A stretch of DNA of 64,000 bases from Geothrix oryzisoli (GCF_022808865.1 NZ_JAKZLB010000001.1:248001-312000); one strand, 5' to 3'. Shown: positions 19,158 to 27,227, counted from the first letter of the stretch. A program made the numbers and translations. The notes: generated by a model not told the origin, from the letters alone.

Positions 19158-19870
19158 CAGGCGCCTCCTGCCAGGGCGGCGCGGGTGCGCGGATCGTCCA
19201 GGGGGATGAAGCCCTCCATCAGAGCCTTGCCGCTGATGGCGCCCACGACGCCGGGCAGCGTGGCGAGCGGGGTGAGGTCCGCCAGTTCCTTCACGCCGCC
19301 GGAGGCCTGGACCTGGAAGCCCTCGCGGGCCACCCAGGCGACCGCTTCGAGGCCCGGGCCTTCCAGCGTGCCATCGCGGCTCACGTCGGTGACGAGCGCC
19401 CGGTCGAAGCCGAGGGTGAGCAGGGCCTCGAACACGTCCGTGGAAGCGCAGGCGCTATCAGCCTGCCAGCCGCGGGTGACGATGTGCTGGCCCTTGAGGT
19501 CGAGGGCCGCCACGACGCGATCGCCGGGCAGGCCCCGCAGGGCCGAAGGCTGCTCCACGGCGAGGGTTCCGACCACGGCGTCGAACCCCAGGGCCAGCAC
19601 CTCCTCGATGGAAGCGCGGTCCCGCAGGCCGCCGCCCAGCTGGAAGCGTACCTGGGGGAAGCGGGCGGGGAAGGTGGTGAAGGCCCCCTGGCGGGGCTCC
19701 CCGAAGGCGCCGTCCAGATCCACCAGGTGGATGCGGCGGGCGCCGGCGGCGATCAGGTGCTCGACCCAGCCCTCGGGCGTGAAGTCATAGAACGTGGCCT
19801 GCTTCCGGTCGCCATGGCGCAGGCGGACCAGGCGGCCCTGCAGCAGGTCCATGCTCGGGATCAGTTGCAT
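19157..19870 (-). CDS. hisA: ProFAR isomerase
   Basis: HisA catalyses the Amadori rearrangement of ProFAR to PRFAR. The 237-residue TIM barrel starts MQLIPSMDLLQGRLVRL, with the catalytic aspartate near residue 8, and has QLGGGLRDRASIEEVL and a second acidic residue in LVTDVSRDGTLEGP. ASGGVKELADL is the second phosphate-binding loop. The start lies inside the hisH end (10-base overlap), so translation is coupled. The family is paralogous to HisF, which follows it. Confidence 0.96.
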   Translation of the reverse strand: MQLIPSMDLLQGRLVRLRHGDRKQATFYDFTPEGWVEHLIAAGARRIHLVDLDGAFGEPRQGAFTTFPARFPQVRFQLGGGLRDRASIEEVLALGFDAVVGTLAVEQPSALRGLPGDRVVAALDLKGQHIVTRGWQADSACASTDVFEALLTLGFDRALVTDVSRDGTLEGPGLEAVAWVAREGFQVQASGGVKELADLTPLATLPGVVGAISGKALMEGFIPLDDPRTRAALAGGA

Positions 19871-20496
19871 GGCGCCTCCGATGGCATGGGCAGGGCGCCC
19901 ATCCAGGCCAGGGCCGACTGCAGCAGCCCGAGGCCGGCGGGCCCGGATTTCTCAGGGTGGGGCTGGAAGCCCAGGACCTTCCCCCGGGCCTCCACGGCGG
20001 CGAAGGGGCGGCCGTGGTCAGCCAGGTAGACGGTGTCGGCCGAGGGCTCCAGGGCGTAGCTGTGGACGAAGTAGAGCCAGGCGCCGTCGGGATCCGGGAG
20101 GGCGGGGTGGGCGCTGCCCTGGCGCACCTGGCACCAGCCCATGTTGGGGACCTTCACGCCCGGCCCCAGGCGCCGCACGACGCCGGGGATCAGGCTGAGC
20201 CCCGACGCGCGGGGAGCCTCTTCGCTGCCTTCGGCGAGCAGCTGCAGGCCCAGGCAGATGCCCAGCAGGGGCCGTCCTTCGGCCACCAGGGTCGGCAGGC
20301 TGGACCACCAGCCCCGCTCACGGAGGGACCGCTGGGCGGCTTCGAAGTGGCCCACGCCCGGTAGCACGATGGGCCCAGTGGCCGCAGCCTGGTCGGGCGA
20401 TGCGGCCCGCACATAGGCCAGGCCCAGCCGGTCCAGGGCGCCTTCCAGCGAGGCAAGGTTGCCGGCGTCGTAGTCGATGAGGGTGATGGCGCTCAT
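19861..20496 (-). CDS. hisH: Imidazole glycerol phosphate synthase glutamine amidotransferase subunit
   Basis: HisH hydrolyses glutamine and channels ammonia to HisF. It is a class I amidotransferase of 211 residues with the nucleophile Cys81 in LGICLGLQLL, an oxyanion region LPGVGHF, and the His-Glu pair in PHPEKSG near residues 180-182. The order hisB-hisH-hisA-hisF is conserved in many bacteria. Both neighbours overlap it, by four bases with hisB and ten with hisA. Confidence 0.97.
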   Translation of the reverse strand: MSAITLIDYDAGNLASLEGALDRLGLAYVRAASPDQAAATGPIVLPGVGHFEAAQRSLRERGWWSSLPTLVAEGRPLLGICLGLQLLAEGSEEAPRASGLSLIPGVVRRLGPGVKVPNMGWCQVRQGSAHPALPDPDGAWLYFVHSYALEPSADTVYLADHGRPFAAVEARGKVLGFQPHPEKSGPAGLGLLQSALAWMGALPMPSEAPCN

Positions 20497-21080
20497 GCGG
20501 ACAAGGTCCCCTTGGTGGAGGGTACGCCGCCGCCGCCCTCGGCGCGGGCGGCCTGGCGCAGGGCCTTGGCCAGGGCCTTGAAGAGGGCCTCGACCTTGTG
20601 GTGGGTGTTCACGCCGCGGAGGAGGTCCGCGTGGATGGCGAGGCCGCCGCGCATGGCGAGGGCGATGAAGAACTCCCGGACCATCTCCACCTGGAAGCCG
20701 TCACCGAGGACCACCGGCGGAAGGTCCGCGTGGAACTCGCACCAGGGGCGGCCGGAGAGGTCGACCACCACCCGGGCCAGGGCCTCATCCAGGGGCACGT
20801 AGGCGTGGGCGAAGCGGGCGATGCCCGCACGGTCGCCCAGGGCCGTCTTCAGCGCGTCCCCCAGGCAGAGGCCCACATCCTCCACGAGGTGGTGGCTGTC
20901 CACGGGCAGGTCGCCGGTGGCCTCCACCTCCAGGCCGAAGCCGCCGTGCTTCGCGAGTTGCATCAGCATGTGGTCGAAGTAGCCCAGGCCCGTGCGGATG
21001 CTCGCCTCGCCGCCGTCCAGAGAGAGGCTCAGCTTTACCCGGGTCTCGGCGGTGGCGCGGTTCAGGGTGGCGGTTCTCAT
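20493..21080 (-). CDS. hisB: Imidazoleglycerol-phosphate dehydratase, monofunctional
   Basis: HisB removes water from imidazole glycerol phosphate to give imidazole acetol phosphate. The 195-residue protein contains the paired manganese-binding repeats: GYFDHMLMQLAKHGGF, DSHHLVEDVGLCLGDAL and a later MRGGLAIHADLLRGVNTHHKVEALFKA. There is no N-terminal histidinol-phosphatase domain, unlike the E. coli bifunctional HisB, so the phosphatase step must come from elsewhere. The adjacent HisC-HAD fusion is the obvious candidate. AGGAG precedes the ATG, which overlaps the stop of that fusion gene by four bases. Confidence 0.97.
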   Translation of the reverse strand: MRTATLNRATAETRVKLSLSLDGGEASIRTGLGYFDHMLMQLAKHGGFGLEVEATGDLPVDSHHLVEDVGLCLGDALKTALGDRAGIARFAHAYVPLDEALARVVVDLSGRPWCEFHADLPPVVLGDGFQVEMVREFFIALAMRGGLAIHADLLRGVNTHHKVEALFKALAKALRQAARAEGGGGVPSTKGTLSA

Positions 21081-22840
21081 GGCTTCTCCTGATTCAGCAT
21101 CGGCAGCAGGCCGCGCAAGGTCTCGGATTGGATGTCTTCCGCCACCGCGAAGCGGCTGCGGTCGGGTCCCAGGGCCGCGAAGCGCCAGGCCACTTCGGGC
21201 TTCAGCGCCGCGGCGGCCCGCAGGCAGCGGGCATCGTCCACCGTGTCCCCGGCGAAGATGATCTTCTCCGCCCGGAAGGCGTCCGCCAGCTGGAGCAGGC
21301 CCGCCGGTTCAGGTTTGCGCAGGTGGGGCGCCGCATCGCAGACCGCGGGGAGCTGGAAGCCGAGCACCCTCCAGGCCAGGTCCAGCTCCTCGGGCGGCCG
21401 TCCCGTGAGCACCGCCAGCTCCCAGCCCGTGGCCTGGAGGTCGGCCAGGGTGGCGAGGGGGCGCTCGAGACGGATGGTGTCGGCGTAGTGCTTCTGGACG
21501 GAGATCTGGGCCGAAGGCTCCAGGGCCTCCATCCGCGCATCGAGCTCTGGGAAGCCGCGGCCGTCCGCCGCTTCGATCACGGGCCGAAGGTCCACGTCAC
21601 CGTGGGCTTCGGCCAGGGCGAGGGCCCCGGCCGCCAGGCGGAAGTCGTTGTTGTAGCCGCCCAGGCGCTTGAAGGCGCGGTAGGCCTCGTCGGACCAGGG
21701 CAGGGCGGGGCGCAGGTCCGCCAGGGCCCGGGCCACCGCCTCCATGAAGCTGCGGTCCGCGTCGATGAGCACGCCGTCGATGTCCAGGACCAGCAGGCGC
21801 CGGGTCGCGCGCGGCGCCGGAGCGGGCAGCTCGCCGCCCAGGGTCGCGGCCACGCGGGCAGTGTCCGGTTCCGTGCCGATGGTGAGCCGCGCGGCACCGG
21901 TGCCGGGCAGGCGGCGCACCTTGATGCCTTCGGCCTCCAGCGCGTCCGAAGGGTCCGGCGACACATGGATGAAGTTGCCGGCGCTGGGGGCGGCCCGATG
22001 GGTGGGCAGGGCGGCGGCCAGGCGGTCGCGCCGATCTGGCAGGGCCCGCACGGCGGGCTCGAAGGCCGGGGCGAAATCGAGGGCCACGTCCAGGGCCTCC
22101 AGGCTGGCGGCCGGGATGGAGTAGGGCAGCTGCAGGGTGGCCAGCTTGGACACCAGGGCAGGATCGCCCAGGAGGTAGCCCAGGCGCCAGGAGGCGGAGG
22201 CCAGCGCCTTGCTGAAGGTCCGCAGCAGCACCACGTTCGGGTAGCGGTCCACCGCCAGGCGGTGGGTGGCCGGGGCGAATTCTGCGTAGGCCTCGTCCAT
22301 CACCACCAGGGGGGGCACGGGACGGGCCGCGGCCGCGGCCAGCAGCGGCTCCAGTTCCGCTGGCGACACCCAGGCGCCGGTGGGGTTGTTCGGCAGCGTC
22401 AGCCAGACCTGGCGGCAGTCCAGGGCCTGGAACCAGGGCTCCAGCGGAAAGCCTGTGCCCTGGGGCACCTTCCGCACCTGCCCGCCATTTCGCCGCACGA
22501 GCATGGGATAGAGGCTGAAGCCGGGATCCGGGATGGCCACCGTGTCGCCGAAGCTGAGGCCCGCCATGGCCACCAGGTCCAGGAGGGCGCCGCTGGAGGG
22601 GCCCAGCAGCAGACCGCCCTCGGGGGCGCCCACGCGCTTGCGCAGGCGCTCGGTGAGCTCCTCCTGCCGCTCCGGGTAGAGGTGGAAGGGCAGGGTTCGG
22701 AGCCGCGCCAGCAGGGCCTCGCGGGCCTCCGCGGGCCAGTCGGATCCGGCCTCGTTCATGTGCAGCCGCACGCCCGTGGGCGGTTCGGGAGGCCGCCGGT
22801 AGGCGGGCAGGTCGGCGAGATCGGGTCGGAGGAAGGACAT
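21077..22840 (-). CDS. hisC: Histidinol-phosphate aminotransferase fused to a HAD phosphatase
   Basis: Residues 1-335 form a fold-type I aminotransferase with LPNNPTGAW near 149-157, MDEAYAEF near 181 and the PLP lysine Lys211 in RTFSKALASASWRLGYLLG, as in HisC. After a proline-rich linker (about 338-347) comes a complete HAD phosphatase: DIDGVLID at 353-360, VLTGRPP, a KPEP lysine segment and GDTVDDAR. The HAD part resembles a subfamily IA group that has been seen near or fused to histidine enzymes. In this operon HisB has no phosphatase domain, so this half may convert histidinol phosphate to histidinol. ATG 22840 is used; an upstream TTG at 22882 would extend the N-terminus without family resemblance. 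Confidence 0.9.
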   Translation of the reverse strand: MSFLRPDLADLPAYRRPPEPPTGVRLHMNEAGSDWPAEAREALLARLRTLPFHLYPERQEELTERLRKRVGAPEGGLLLGPSSGALLDLVAMAGLSFGDTVAIPDPGFSLYPMLVRRNGGQVRKVPQGTGFPLEPWFQALDCRQVWLTLPNNPTGAWVSPAELEPLLAAAAARPVPPLVVMDEAYAEFAPATHRLAVDRYPNVVLLRTFSKALASASWRLGYLLGDPALVSKLATLQLPYSIPAASLEALDVALDFAPAFEPAVRALPDRRDRLAAALPTHRAAPSAGNFIHVSPDPSDALEAEGIKVRRLPGTGAARLTIGTEPDTARVAATLGGELPAPAPRATRRLLVLDIDGVLIDADRSFMEAVARALADLRPALPWSDEAYRAFKRLGGYNNDFRLAAGALALAEAHGDVDLRPVIEAADGRGFPELDARMEALEPSAQISVQKHYADTIRLERPLATLADLQATGWELAVLTGRPPEELDLAWRVLGFQLPAVCDAAPHLRKPEPAGLLQLADAFRAEKIIFAGDTVDDARCLRAAAALKPEVAWRFAALGPDRSRFAVAEDIQSETLRGLLPMLNQEKP

Positions 22841-22867
22841 GGGCAACTCGGGATGAGGGTAGGAGGA

Positions 22868-23139
22868 AAGAGCGTCCAACAAAACCCCGCGTGGTCACGC
22901 GAGGGGTGCCGGGCGAGCGAGGCGAGGAAGGTGAGTCGTAGCGTAGCGGGTGCTACGCGCGACGCGCCTGACGAAGCATCGCGACGCCCGCCACCCCTCG
23001 CCCGGAGGGATGAAGCCAGGCAGGCGCCCCGCGGCGTCAGGTCCCTTGAACAACGAACCACGTTGCCCTGCGGGCCCTTCCTTGCGGTGCATCCTGCCTG
23101 GTTTCATCGTGGCCTCGTGGGGTTTTGTTGGGCGCTCTT
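22868..23139. repeat. 272-bp structured palindromic element between hisD and hisC
   Basis: Outer arms at 22868-22894 and 23113-23139 pair over 27 positions with three mismatches (core CCAACAAAACCCC against GGGGTTTTGTTGG). Inside are two more arms. Arm A is 22899-23001: a perfect 10-bp GCGAGGGGTG stem continued by CGGGCG/CGCCCG and ending in a 7-bp GCGTAGC hairpin. Arm B is 23009-23023 with 23094-23108, 14 of 15 positions. The whole forms a three-way junction. Two of the three outer mismatches and the arm B mismatch become G-U pairs in + strand RNA, which is antisense to the his operon. No protein is convincing here. It could be a miniature mobile element or a structured RNA. Confidence 0.7.
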
Positions 23140-23169
23140 CACCAGGCTTCCGGGGAGAAGAAGCGGAAC

Positions 23170-23194
23170 GGAGCGCTCGGCGAGGAGGCGCTCC
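23170..23194 (-). terminator. Hairpin directly after hisD
   Basis: One base after the hisD stop, GGAGCGC and GCGCTCC form a 7-bp stem with an 11-base loop. A pyrimidine-rich run (CTTCTTCTCC) follows within ten bases on the - strand. It may reduce read-through from hisD into hisC, but the T content is poor for a classical terminator. Confidence 0.4.
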
Positions 23195-24544
23195 CTAGGG
23201 GTGGTGATGGCCGCGCAGGCCGGCGCTGCGGCCGTGGTGGGTGAGGCCCTCGGCCTCGGCGAGCTGCTCGACCCAGGGGGCCATGGCGGCGGCATCCGCG
23301 GCGGAGAGCCGCAGCAGGCTCTGCCGCTTGAGGAAGGTGGCCACGCCCAGGGGGCTGGTGTAGCGGGCGCTGCGGTCGGTGGGCAGCACGTGGTTGGGCC
23401 CGGCGCCGTAGTCGCCGAAGGCCTCGGCGCTGGCGCTGCCGATGAAGACGGCTCCGGCGGTGGTCAGCGAGGGCAGCCAGGCCTCGGGATCGCGCACGCT
23501 GAGCTCGAGGTGTTCGGGCGCCCAGGCCTGGGCCAAGGCGATGGCCAGGTCGCGCTCGGCGCAGACCAGCCGCCCGTGGGCGCCCAGGCTCTGCTCGAGG
23601 ATCGCCCGGCGGGGCGAGGCGGCCACGCGGGCCTGGAGTTCGGCCTCCACCGCCTTGAGCAGGGCGCGGTCGGCGCTGAGCAGCACGGCGGCGGCATCGG
23701 GATCGTGCTCGGCCTGGGCCATCAGGTCCTCGGCCAGCCAGGCGGGATCGGCGCTGCCGTCGGCCAGGACCAGCAGCTCGGTGGGGCCCGCCAGGGCGTC
23801 GATGCCGCAGGTGCCGATGAGCTGGCGCTTGGCCTCGGCCACGAAGCGGTTGCCCGGGCCGGCGACGAGGTCCACGGCGGGCTCCCCGAAGGCCAGCCAG
23901 GCCAGCGCCTGGGCGCCGCCGAAGGGGTAGAGCTCGGTGAGGCCCAGCTCGGCCGCGCAGGCCAGCACCAGGGGATCCACGCCCCAGGCGCCGGGCAGGG
24001 TGGGCTGGGGCTTGGGAGGGGTGACACCCACGATGCGGCCCACACCGGCCACCTGGGCAGGGATCACGGTCATGGCGAGGGTGGAGGGATAGAAGGCGCG
24101 CCCGCCGGGAATGTAGACGCCCGCGGTCTTCAGGGGGCACCAGCGCTCACCCACCGTGCCGCCGCCGGGGAGGGGCAACTCCAGGTCGCGCAGACAGCCG
24201 CGCTGGCCCTCCGCGAAGCGACGCACGTTGGCGATCATCTCCCGCAGGGCGCCCATGAGCTCGGGCCGGCGCTGGTCCAGGTCCGCGCGGGCGGTCTGGA
24301 GGGCCGCCTCGGGGATGCGCAGGGCTGCGGGATCGAGGGCCACGCCATCCAGGCGCAGAGTCCAGTCCAGCACGGCCTTCAGGCCATCCCGGCGCACGTC
24401 CGCCAGGATGGCCTTGACGGCCTTCCGCGTGTCCTCTTCCATCTCCCCATTCCGCGCCAGCGCGGCCACCCAATCGCTCACTTGCCCGGGCATGTCCGCC
24501 CGGTCAGTCAGGTCATTGAAGGAGATGAAGTAACACCTATGCAC
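23195..24544 (-). CDS. hisD: Histidinol dehydrogenase
   Basis: HisD oxidises histidinol to histidine in two NAD-dependent steps at a zinc site. Visible signatures are AGVYIPGGRAFYPSTLAMTV, the NAD and zinc region VDLVAGPGNRFVAEAKRQL, AGPTELLVLADGSADP, DLMAQAEHDPDAAAVL and the C-terminal GDYGAGPNHVLPT. The GTG at 24544 gives 449 residues and includes SFNDLTD, which aligns by eye with the N-terminus of other HisD proteins; an ATG at 24493 would remove it. No clear ribosome binding site helps. It is first in the his operon but lies 354 bases before hisC, with the structured element between. Confidence 0.95.
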   Translation of the reverse strand: MHRCYFISFNDLTDRADMPGQVSDWVAALARNGEMEEDTRKAVKAILADVRRDGLKAVLDWTLRLDGVALDPAALRIPEAALQTARADLDQRRPELMGALREMIANVRRFAEGQRGCLRDLELPLPGGGTVGERWCPLKTAGVYIPGGRAFYPSTLAMTVIPAQVAGVGRIVGVTPPKPQPTLPGAWGVDPLVLACAAELGLTELYPFGGAQALAWLAFGEPAVDLVAGPGNRFVAEAKRQLIGTCGIDALAGPTELLVLADGSADPAWLAEDLMAQAEHDPDAAAVLLSADRALLKAVEAELQARVAASPRRAILEQSLGAHGRLVCAERDLAIALAQAWAPEHLELSVRDPEAWLPSLTTAGAVFIGSASAEAFGDYGAGPNHVLPTDRSARYTSPLGVATFLKRQSLLRLSAADAAAMAPWVEQLAEAEGLTHHGRSAGLRGHHHP

Positions 24545-24598
24545 CTCTGAGGTGAAGCATCAAGACTGCCAGATTCCTGTGATGGGCTGCAACCAGAA

Positions 24599-24616
24599 AT
24601 CCAACCGGGGTTGGAT
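24599..24616 (-). terminator. Small hairpin at the end of lpxC
   Basis: ATCCAAC and GTTGGAT make a 7-bp stem with a four-base loop directly at the lpxC stop, followed on the - strand by TTTCT. It is a weak intrinsic terminator at best. Only 71 bases separate lpxC from hisD and no his leader peptide or T-box is visible there. Confidence 0.4.
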
Positions 24617-25536
24617 CAGGCCGGCTGGGCGGCGATGCTGAGGTCTGCGGCCTGGAAGAAGAAGTGCACGTTGGCGGGCTCCGTCTCCTCGGTCCACTCC
24701 CAGCAGCTGGGATCCGACAGGATGGCCTGGGCCAGGGCGACATGCATCGCATGACCGGCGGCATGGGCCTCCACGAGGCCCAGCAGGGGCGCACCGAGCA
24801 GGGCCAGATCACCGACCAGGTCCAGCATCTTGTGGCGCACGGCTTCGTCTTCGTAGCGCAGCGACTCGTTCAGGGGTCCGTCGGCGCCGAAGACCACGGC
24901 GTTGTCCAGGCTGCCGCCGAGGGCCAGGCCACGGGCGCGCATCTGGTCGATCTCCTGGGCCAGGCAGAAGGTGCGGGCGGCGCCCAGCTCCCGGCGGTAC
25001 TTCTCCGGGGTGAGGCTCAGTTCGCGGCTCTGGCGGCCCAGGGCGGGGATGGGGAAGTCGATGACATAGCGCAGGCGGAGGCCGTCGTAAGGAAGGGCGC
25101 GGATCCATCGGTCCCCGTTCCGGACTTCGATGGGGCGCGTGATCTTCATGAACCGGCGACGGCCCTCAAGGGCCTTGGTGCCGGCCTGGAGGATGGCATC
25201 GACCCAGGGAGCGGCGCTGCCATCGAGAATCGGCAGCTCCTCGGCATCCACCTCGATGCGCAGGTGTTCGACCTCCAGCCCCGTGAGCGCCGAAAGCAGG
25301 TGTTCGATGGTCTGGAGGCGCACCCCATCCTTCACCAGGGTGGTGGCCAGGACCAGGTCGCCGGCCAGGTCGGCCCGGGCGGGGATTTCAGTCCCCGTAG
25401 GCGTGTGGATGAACACGATCCCGGTGGGTTCGGCCACGGGCATCAGGCGCACCGAGCAGGGGCGGTTGCCGTGCAGGCCGCGGCCCGAGACGGTGATCTC
25501 GTGGCTCAGGGTCTGGGGCGTGGTGCTGCGGGGCAT
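24616..25536 (-). CDS. lpxC: UDP-3-O-acyl-N-acetylglucosamine deacetylase
   Basis: LpxC is the zinc-dependent deacetylase that commits the cell to lipid A synthesis. The 306-residue protein has the first zinc histidine in LQTIEHLLSALTGLEVEHL (His79), the segment ELPILDGSAAPWV, and the second zinc pair in VRHKMLDLVGDLALLG. Near the end, GHAMHVALAQAIL supplies the catalytic histidine region. ATG 25536 is preceded by GAGGA at the right distance; an ATG seven codons upstream has no such site. The gene stands alone between a candidate sigma-54 promoter and hisD, which suggests its own regulation. Confidence 0.95.
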   Translation of the reverse strand: MPRSTTPQTLSHEITVSGRGLHGNRPCSVRLMPVAEPTGIVFIHTPTGTEIPARADLAGDLVLATTLVKDGVRLQTIEHLLSALTGLEVEHLRIEVDAEELPILDGSAAPWVDAILQAGTKALEGRRRFMKITRPIEVRNGDRWIRALPYDGLRLRYVIDFPIPALGRQSRELSLTPEKYRRELGAARTFCLAQEIDQMRARGLALGGSLDNAVVFGADGPLNESLRYEDEAVRHKMLDLVGDLALLGAPLLGLVEAHAAGHAMHVALAQAILSDPSCWEWTEETEPANVHFFFQAADLSIAAQPA

Positions 25537-25558
25537 GGGTCGTCCTCGCAGATTCATA

Positions 25559-25574
25559 AGCTAGATTTGTGCCA
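25559..25574 (-). promoter_or_regulatory. Candidate sigma-54 (-24/-12) promoter of lpxC
   Basis: On the - strand the sequence is TGGCACAAATCTAGCT. It matches TGGCAC exactly at -24, has the five-base spacer, and keeps the key GC with a final T at -12 (TAGCT for TTGCW). Transcription would start about 12 bases before the lpxC ATG, close to the GAGGA site. rpoN itself is in this window. This is a motif match only. Confidence 0.4.
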
Positions 25575-25578
25575 TTGC

Positions 25579-25609
25579 ATAAAATAAATCATTTCATGAT
25601 TTGTTTTAT
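25579..25609. promoter_or_regulatory. AT-rich 31-base palindrome upstream of lpxC
   Basis: Two 14-base arms (ATAAAATAAATCAT and ATGATTTGTTTTAT) flank TTC and match at 13 of 14 positions. The palindrome is very AT-rich in an otherwise GC-rich region and ends five bases upstream of the candidate -24 box. It fits an operator or activator site better than a terminator, because no gene needs termination from that side on the + strand. Confidence 0.5.
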
Positions 25610-25652
25610 GTTTGAGGATGGATATCTGTGGTGGCTCTGCCACAGGCCGTAG

Positions 25653-26357
25653 TCAGCGGGGCTCGGTCCGCTCCCAATCTTCCGGGGTGGTGAGCTTCAG
25701 GTTGGAACTGGGGCTGGGGATCACCTTCACCGCCAGTCCCAGGCGCTCCAGCAGCGCCACATCATCCGTCGCGGCGAACCCGGCCTCGTTGGCGAGGCGG
25801 AAGGCCCGGAGCCAGGTTCCCAGGCGGGCGATCTGGGGGGTCTGGGCCCGGAAGAACTCCTCCCGCGGCTCGGTGCCGAGCACCCGCCCGTCCGCATCCA
25901 CCCGTTTGAGGGTGTCGGTGGATGGCTCACCCAGCAGGACGCCATCGAACCGGTTCAGGGCCTCCAGGGCTTCCCACAGGGGGGCCGCCGGGGGAAAGGG
26001 CCGGACGGCATCGTGGATCATGACCGGGGCGAGGGGCTGGTCCGGCAAGGCCAGAAGGGCCGACCACACGGAGGACTGCCGGGTCTCCCCGCCGGGGACC
26101 ACCCAGCAGGGGGCGCTGAAGGTCCAGGAGCGGGTTTCCTCCAGGTGGGTTTCCGGAACGGCCAACGCGATCCCGGCGAGCTGGGGCATGCCGGGGGCGA
26201 GGAAGGCCTCCACCGTGGCCTGGAGCAGGGGGCGTCCGCCCCAGTCCCGGAACTGCTTGGGCAGGCCGCCCCCCATGCGCAGGCCCCGCCCCCCGGCCGG
26301 GATGACCAGGAAGGGGCGCAAGAGCTCAGCGCTGGCGGGTGATGAAGGGTTCGACAC
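25653..26357 (-). CDS. ispD: 2-C-methyl-D-erythritol 4-phosphate cytidylyltransferase
   Basis: IspD joins CTP and MEP to make CDP-ME in the non-mevalonate isoprenoid pathway. The CTP-binding start is visible as VIPAGGRGLRMGGGLPKQF, followed by GETRQSSVWSAL, MIHDAVRPF, the KRVD segment near residue 150 and AQTPQIARL. The protein is 234 residues. GTG 26357 is the first start and lies inside the end of rlpA (32-base overlap), with AAGGA upstream on the - strand. A TTG at 26321 would shorten it by 12 residues just before the conserved core. ispD is therefore translated in coupling with rlpA. Confidence 0.92.
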   Translation of the reverse strand: MSNPSSPASAELLRPFLVIPAGGRGLRMGGGLPKQFRDWGGRPLLQATVEAFLAPGMPQLAGIALAVPETHLEETRSWTFSAPCWVVPGGETRQSSVWSALLALPDQPLAPVMIHDAVRPFPPAAPLWEALEALNRFDGVLLGEPSTDTLKRVDADGRVLGTEPREEFFRAQTPQIARLGTWLRAFRLANEAGFAATDDVALLERLGLAVKVIPSPSSNLKLTTPEDWERTEPR

Positions 26358-27048
26358 CGCGATCCTTCAGGAGCTTGGCGAGCTGCTGGGCCGCCTGCTC
26401 CGCGTCCTGGCGGCTGGTATAGCTGCCCACTCGGACCCGCTTCACGGCCAGGCCGCCCCGGGTGGTGGCGCTCTGGAGGGTCACCACGCCGAAGGTGTTT
26501 TCAAGTTCGCGCGTAAGTGACTCGATATTCTTGGGATCTGAAAGTGCCGCCACCTGCACCACGAAGGGGTCCAGGCGATCCATCGACGGATCCAGGGCGG
26601 TGGGCAGGCCCATGGCGTCCACGGAACGGAGGCGGATGCGCGTGGTGCCTTGACCCATGAAGCCCAATTCCTCGGCACCGCGCTTGGAAAGATCCAGCAC
26701 GCGCCCCTTCACGAAGGGGCCCCGGTCGTTCACCCGCAGGACGGTGCGCTTGCGGTTCTCGAGGTTCTCGACCTCCACGAAGCTGCCCAGGGGCAGGGTC
26801 CGGTGGGCGCAGGTGAACTGCTCGGGGTCGAAAATCTCCCCGCTGGCCGTAGGCCTGCCGGTGAATCCGTCATCGTTGCCGCCGTACCAGCTGGCCAGAC
26901 CCTCCTCCACATAGGCCTGCCCATCGGCGGGCCGGACGTCGCTGCGCGACCCGGAGGCGGGGGAGGCGTAGGTCGCGGGAGGCCGGGTGCAGTGGAGGGT
27001 GAAGCTGAGGGATACGAGGGTGGCCACCCGGGGCGTGCTCCAGCGCAT
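26326..27048 (-). CDS. rlpA: RlpA-like septal lytic transglycosylase with SPOR domain
   Basis: RlpA cleaves denuded peptidoglycan strands at the septum in several Gram-negatives. The double-psi beta-barrel core is clear (EEGLASWYGGNDDGFTGRPT, AHRTLPLGSFVEVEN, RVNDRGPFVKGRVLDLS). A SPOR domain follows in the last 75 residues (PFVVQVAALSDPKN and VKRVRVGSYTSRQDAEQAAQQL). With the ATG at 27048 the protein begins with a signal-like MRWSTPRVATLVSLSFTLHC, a possible lipoprotein signal although His before Cys is unusual. An upstream ATG at 27171 has a better GGAG site but would place 41 non-signal residues before the hydrophobic stretch. Its end overlaps ispD. Confidence 0.85.
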   Translation of the reverse strand: MRWSTPRVATLVSLSFTLHCTRPPATYASPASGSRSDVRPADGQAYVEEGLASWYGGNDDGFTGRPTASGEIFDPEQFTCAHRTLPLGSFVEVENLENRKRTVLRVNDRGPFVKGRVLDLSKRGAEELGFMGQGTTRIRLRSVDAMGLPTALDPSMDRLDPFVVQVAALSDPKNIESLTRELENTFGVVTLQSATTRGGLAVKRVRVGSYTSRQDAEQAAQQLAKLLKDRGVEPFITRQR

Positions 27049-27227
27049 GAGCCTGAGGAATCCGCCCTTGCCTGGATCCACCGGAGTTGGAGGGTCGAAG
27101 GCGACATGGATCTCGTGGATCCAGAGCGCACAGGTCTTGCTCCAATTGGTGGGATGGAAGGATGACAGCATCGGACTCCACAAAGATCATCGGGCCAAAT
27201 TTAATGGACCCGCTCGTATACATATAA

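Noticed and set aside
24545-24615. A histidine leader peptide or T-box before hisD
   Set aside because: The gap is only about 70 bases. The one tiny frame (seven codons) has a single histidine codon, and no T-box sequence is visible.
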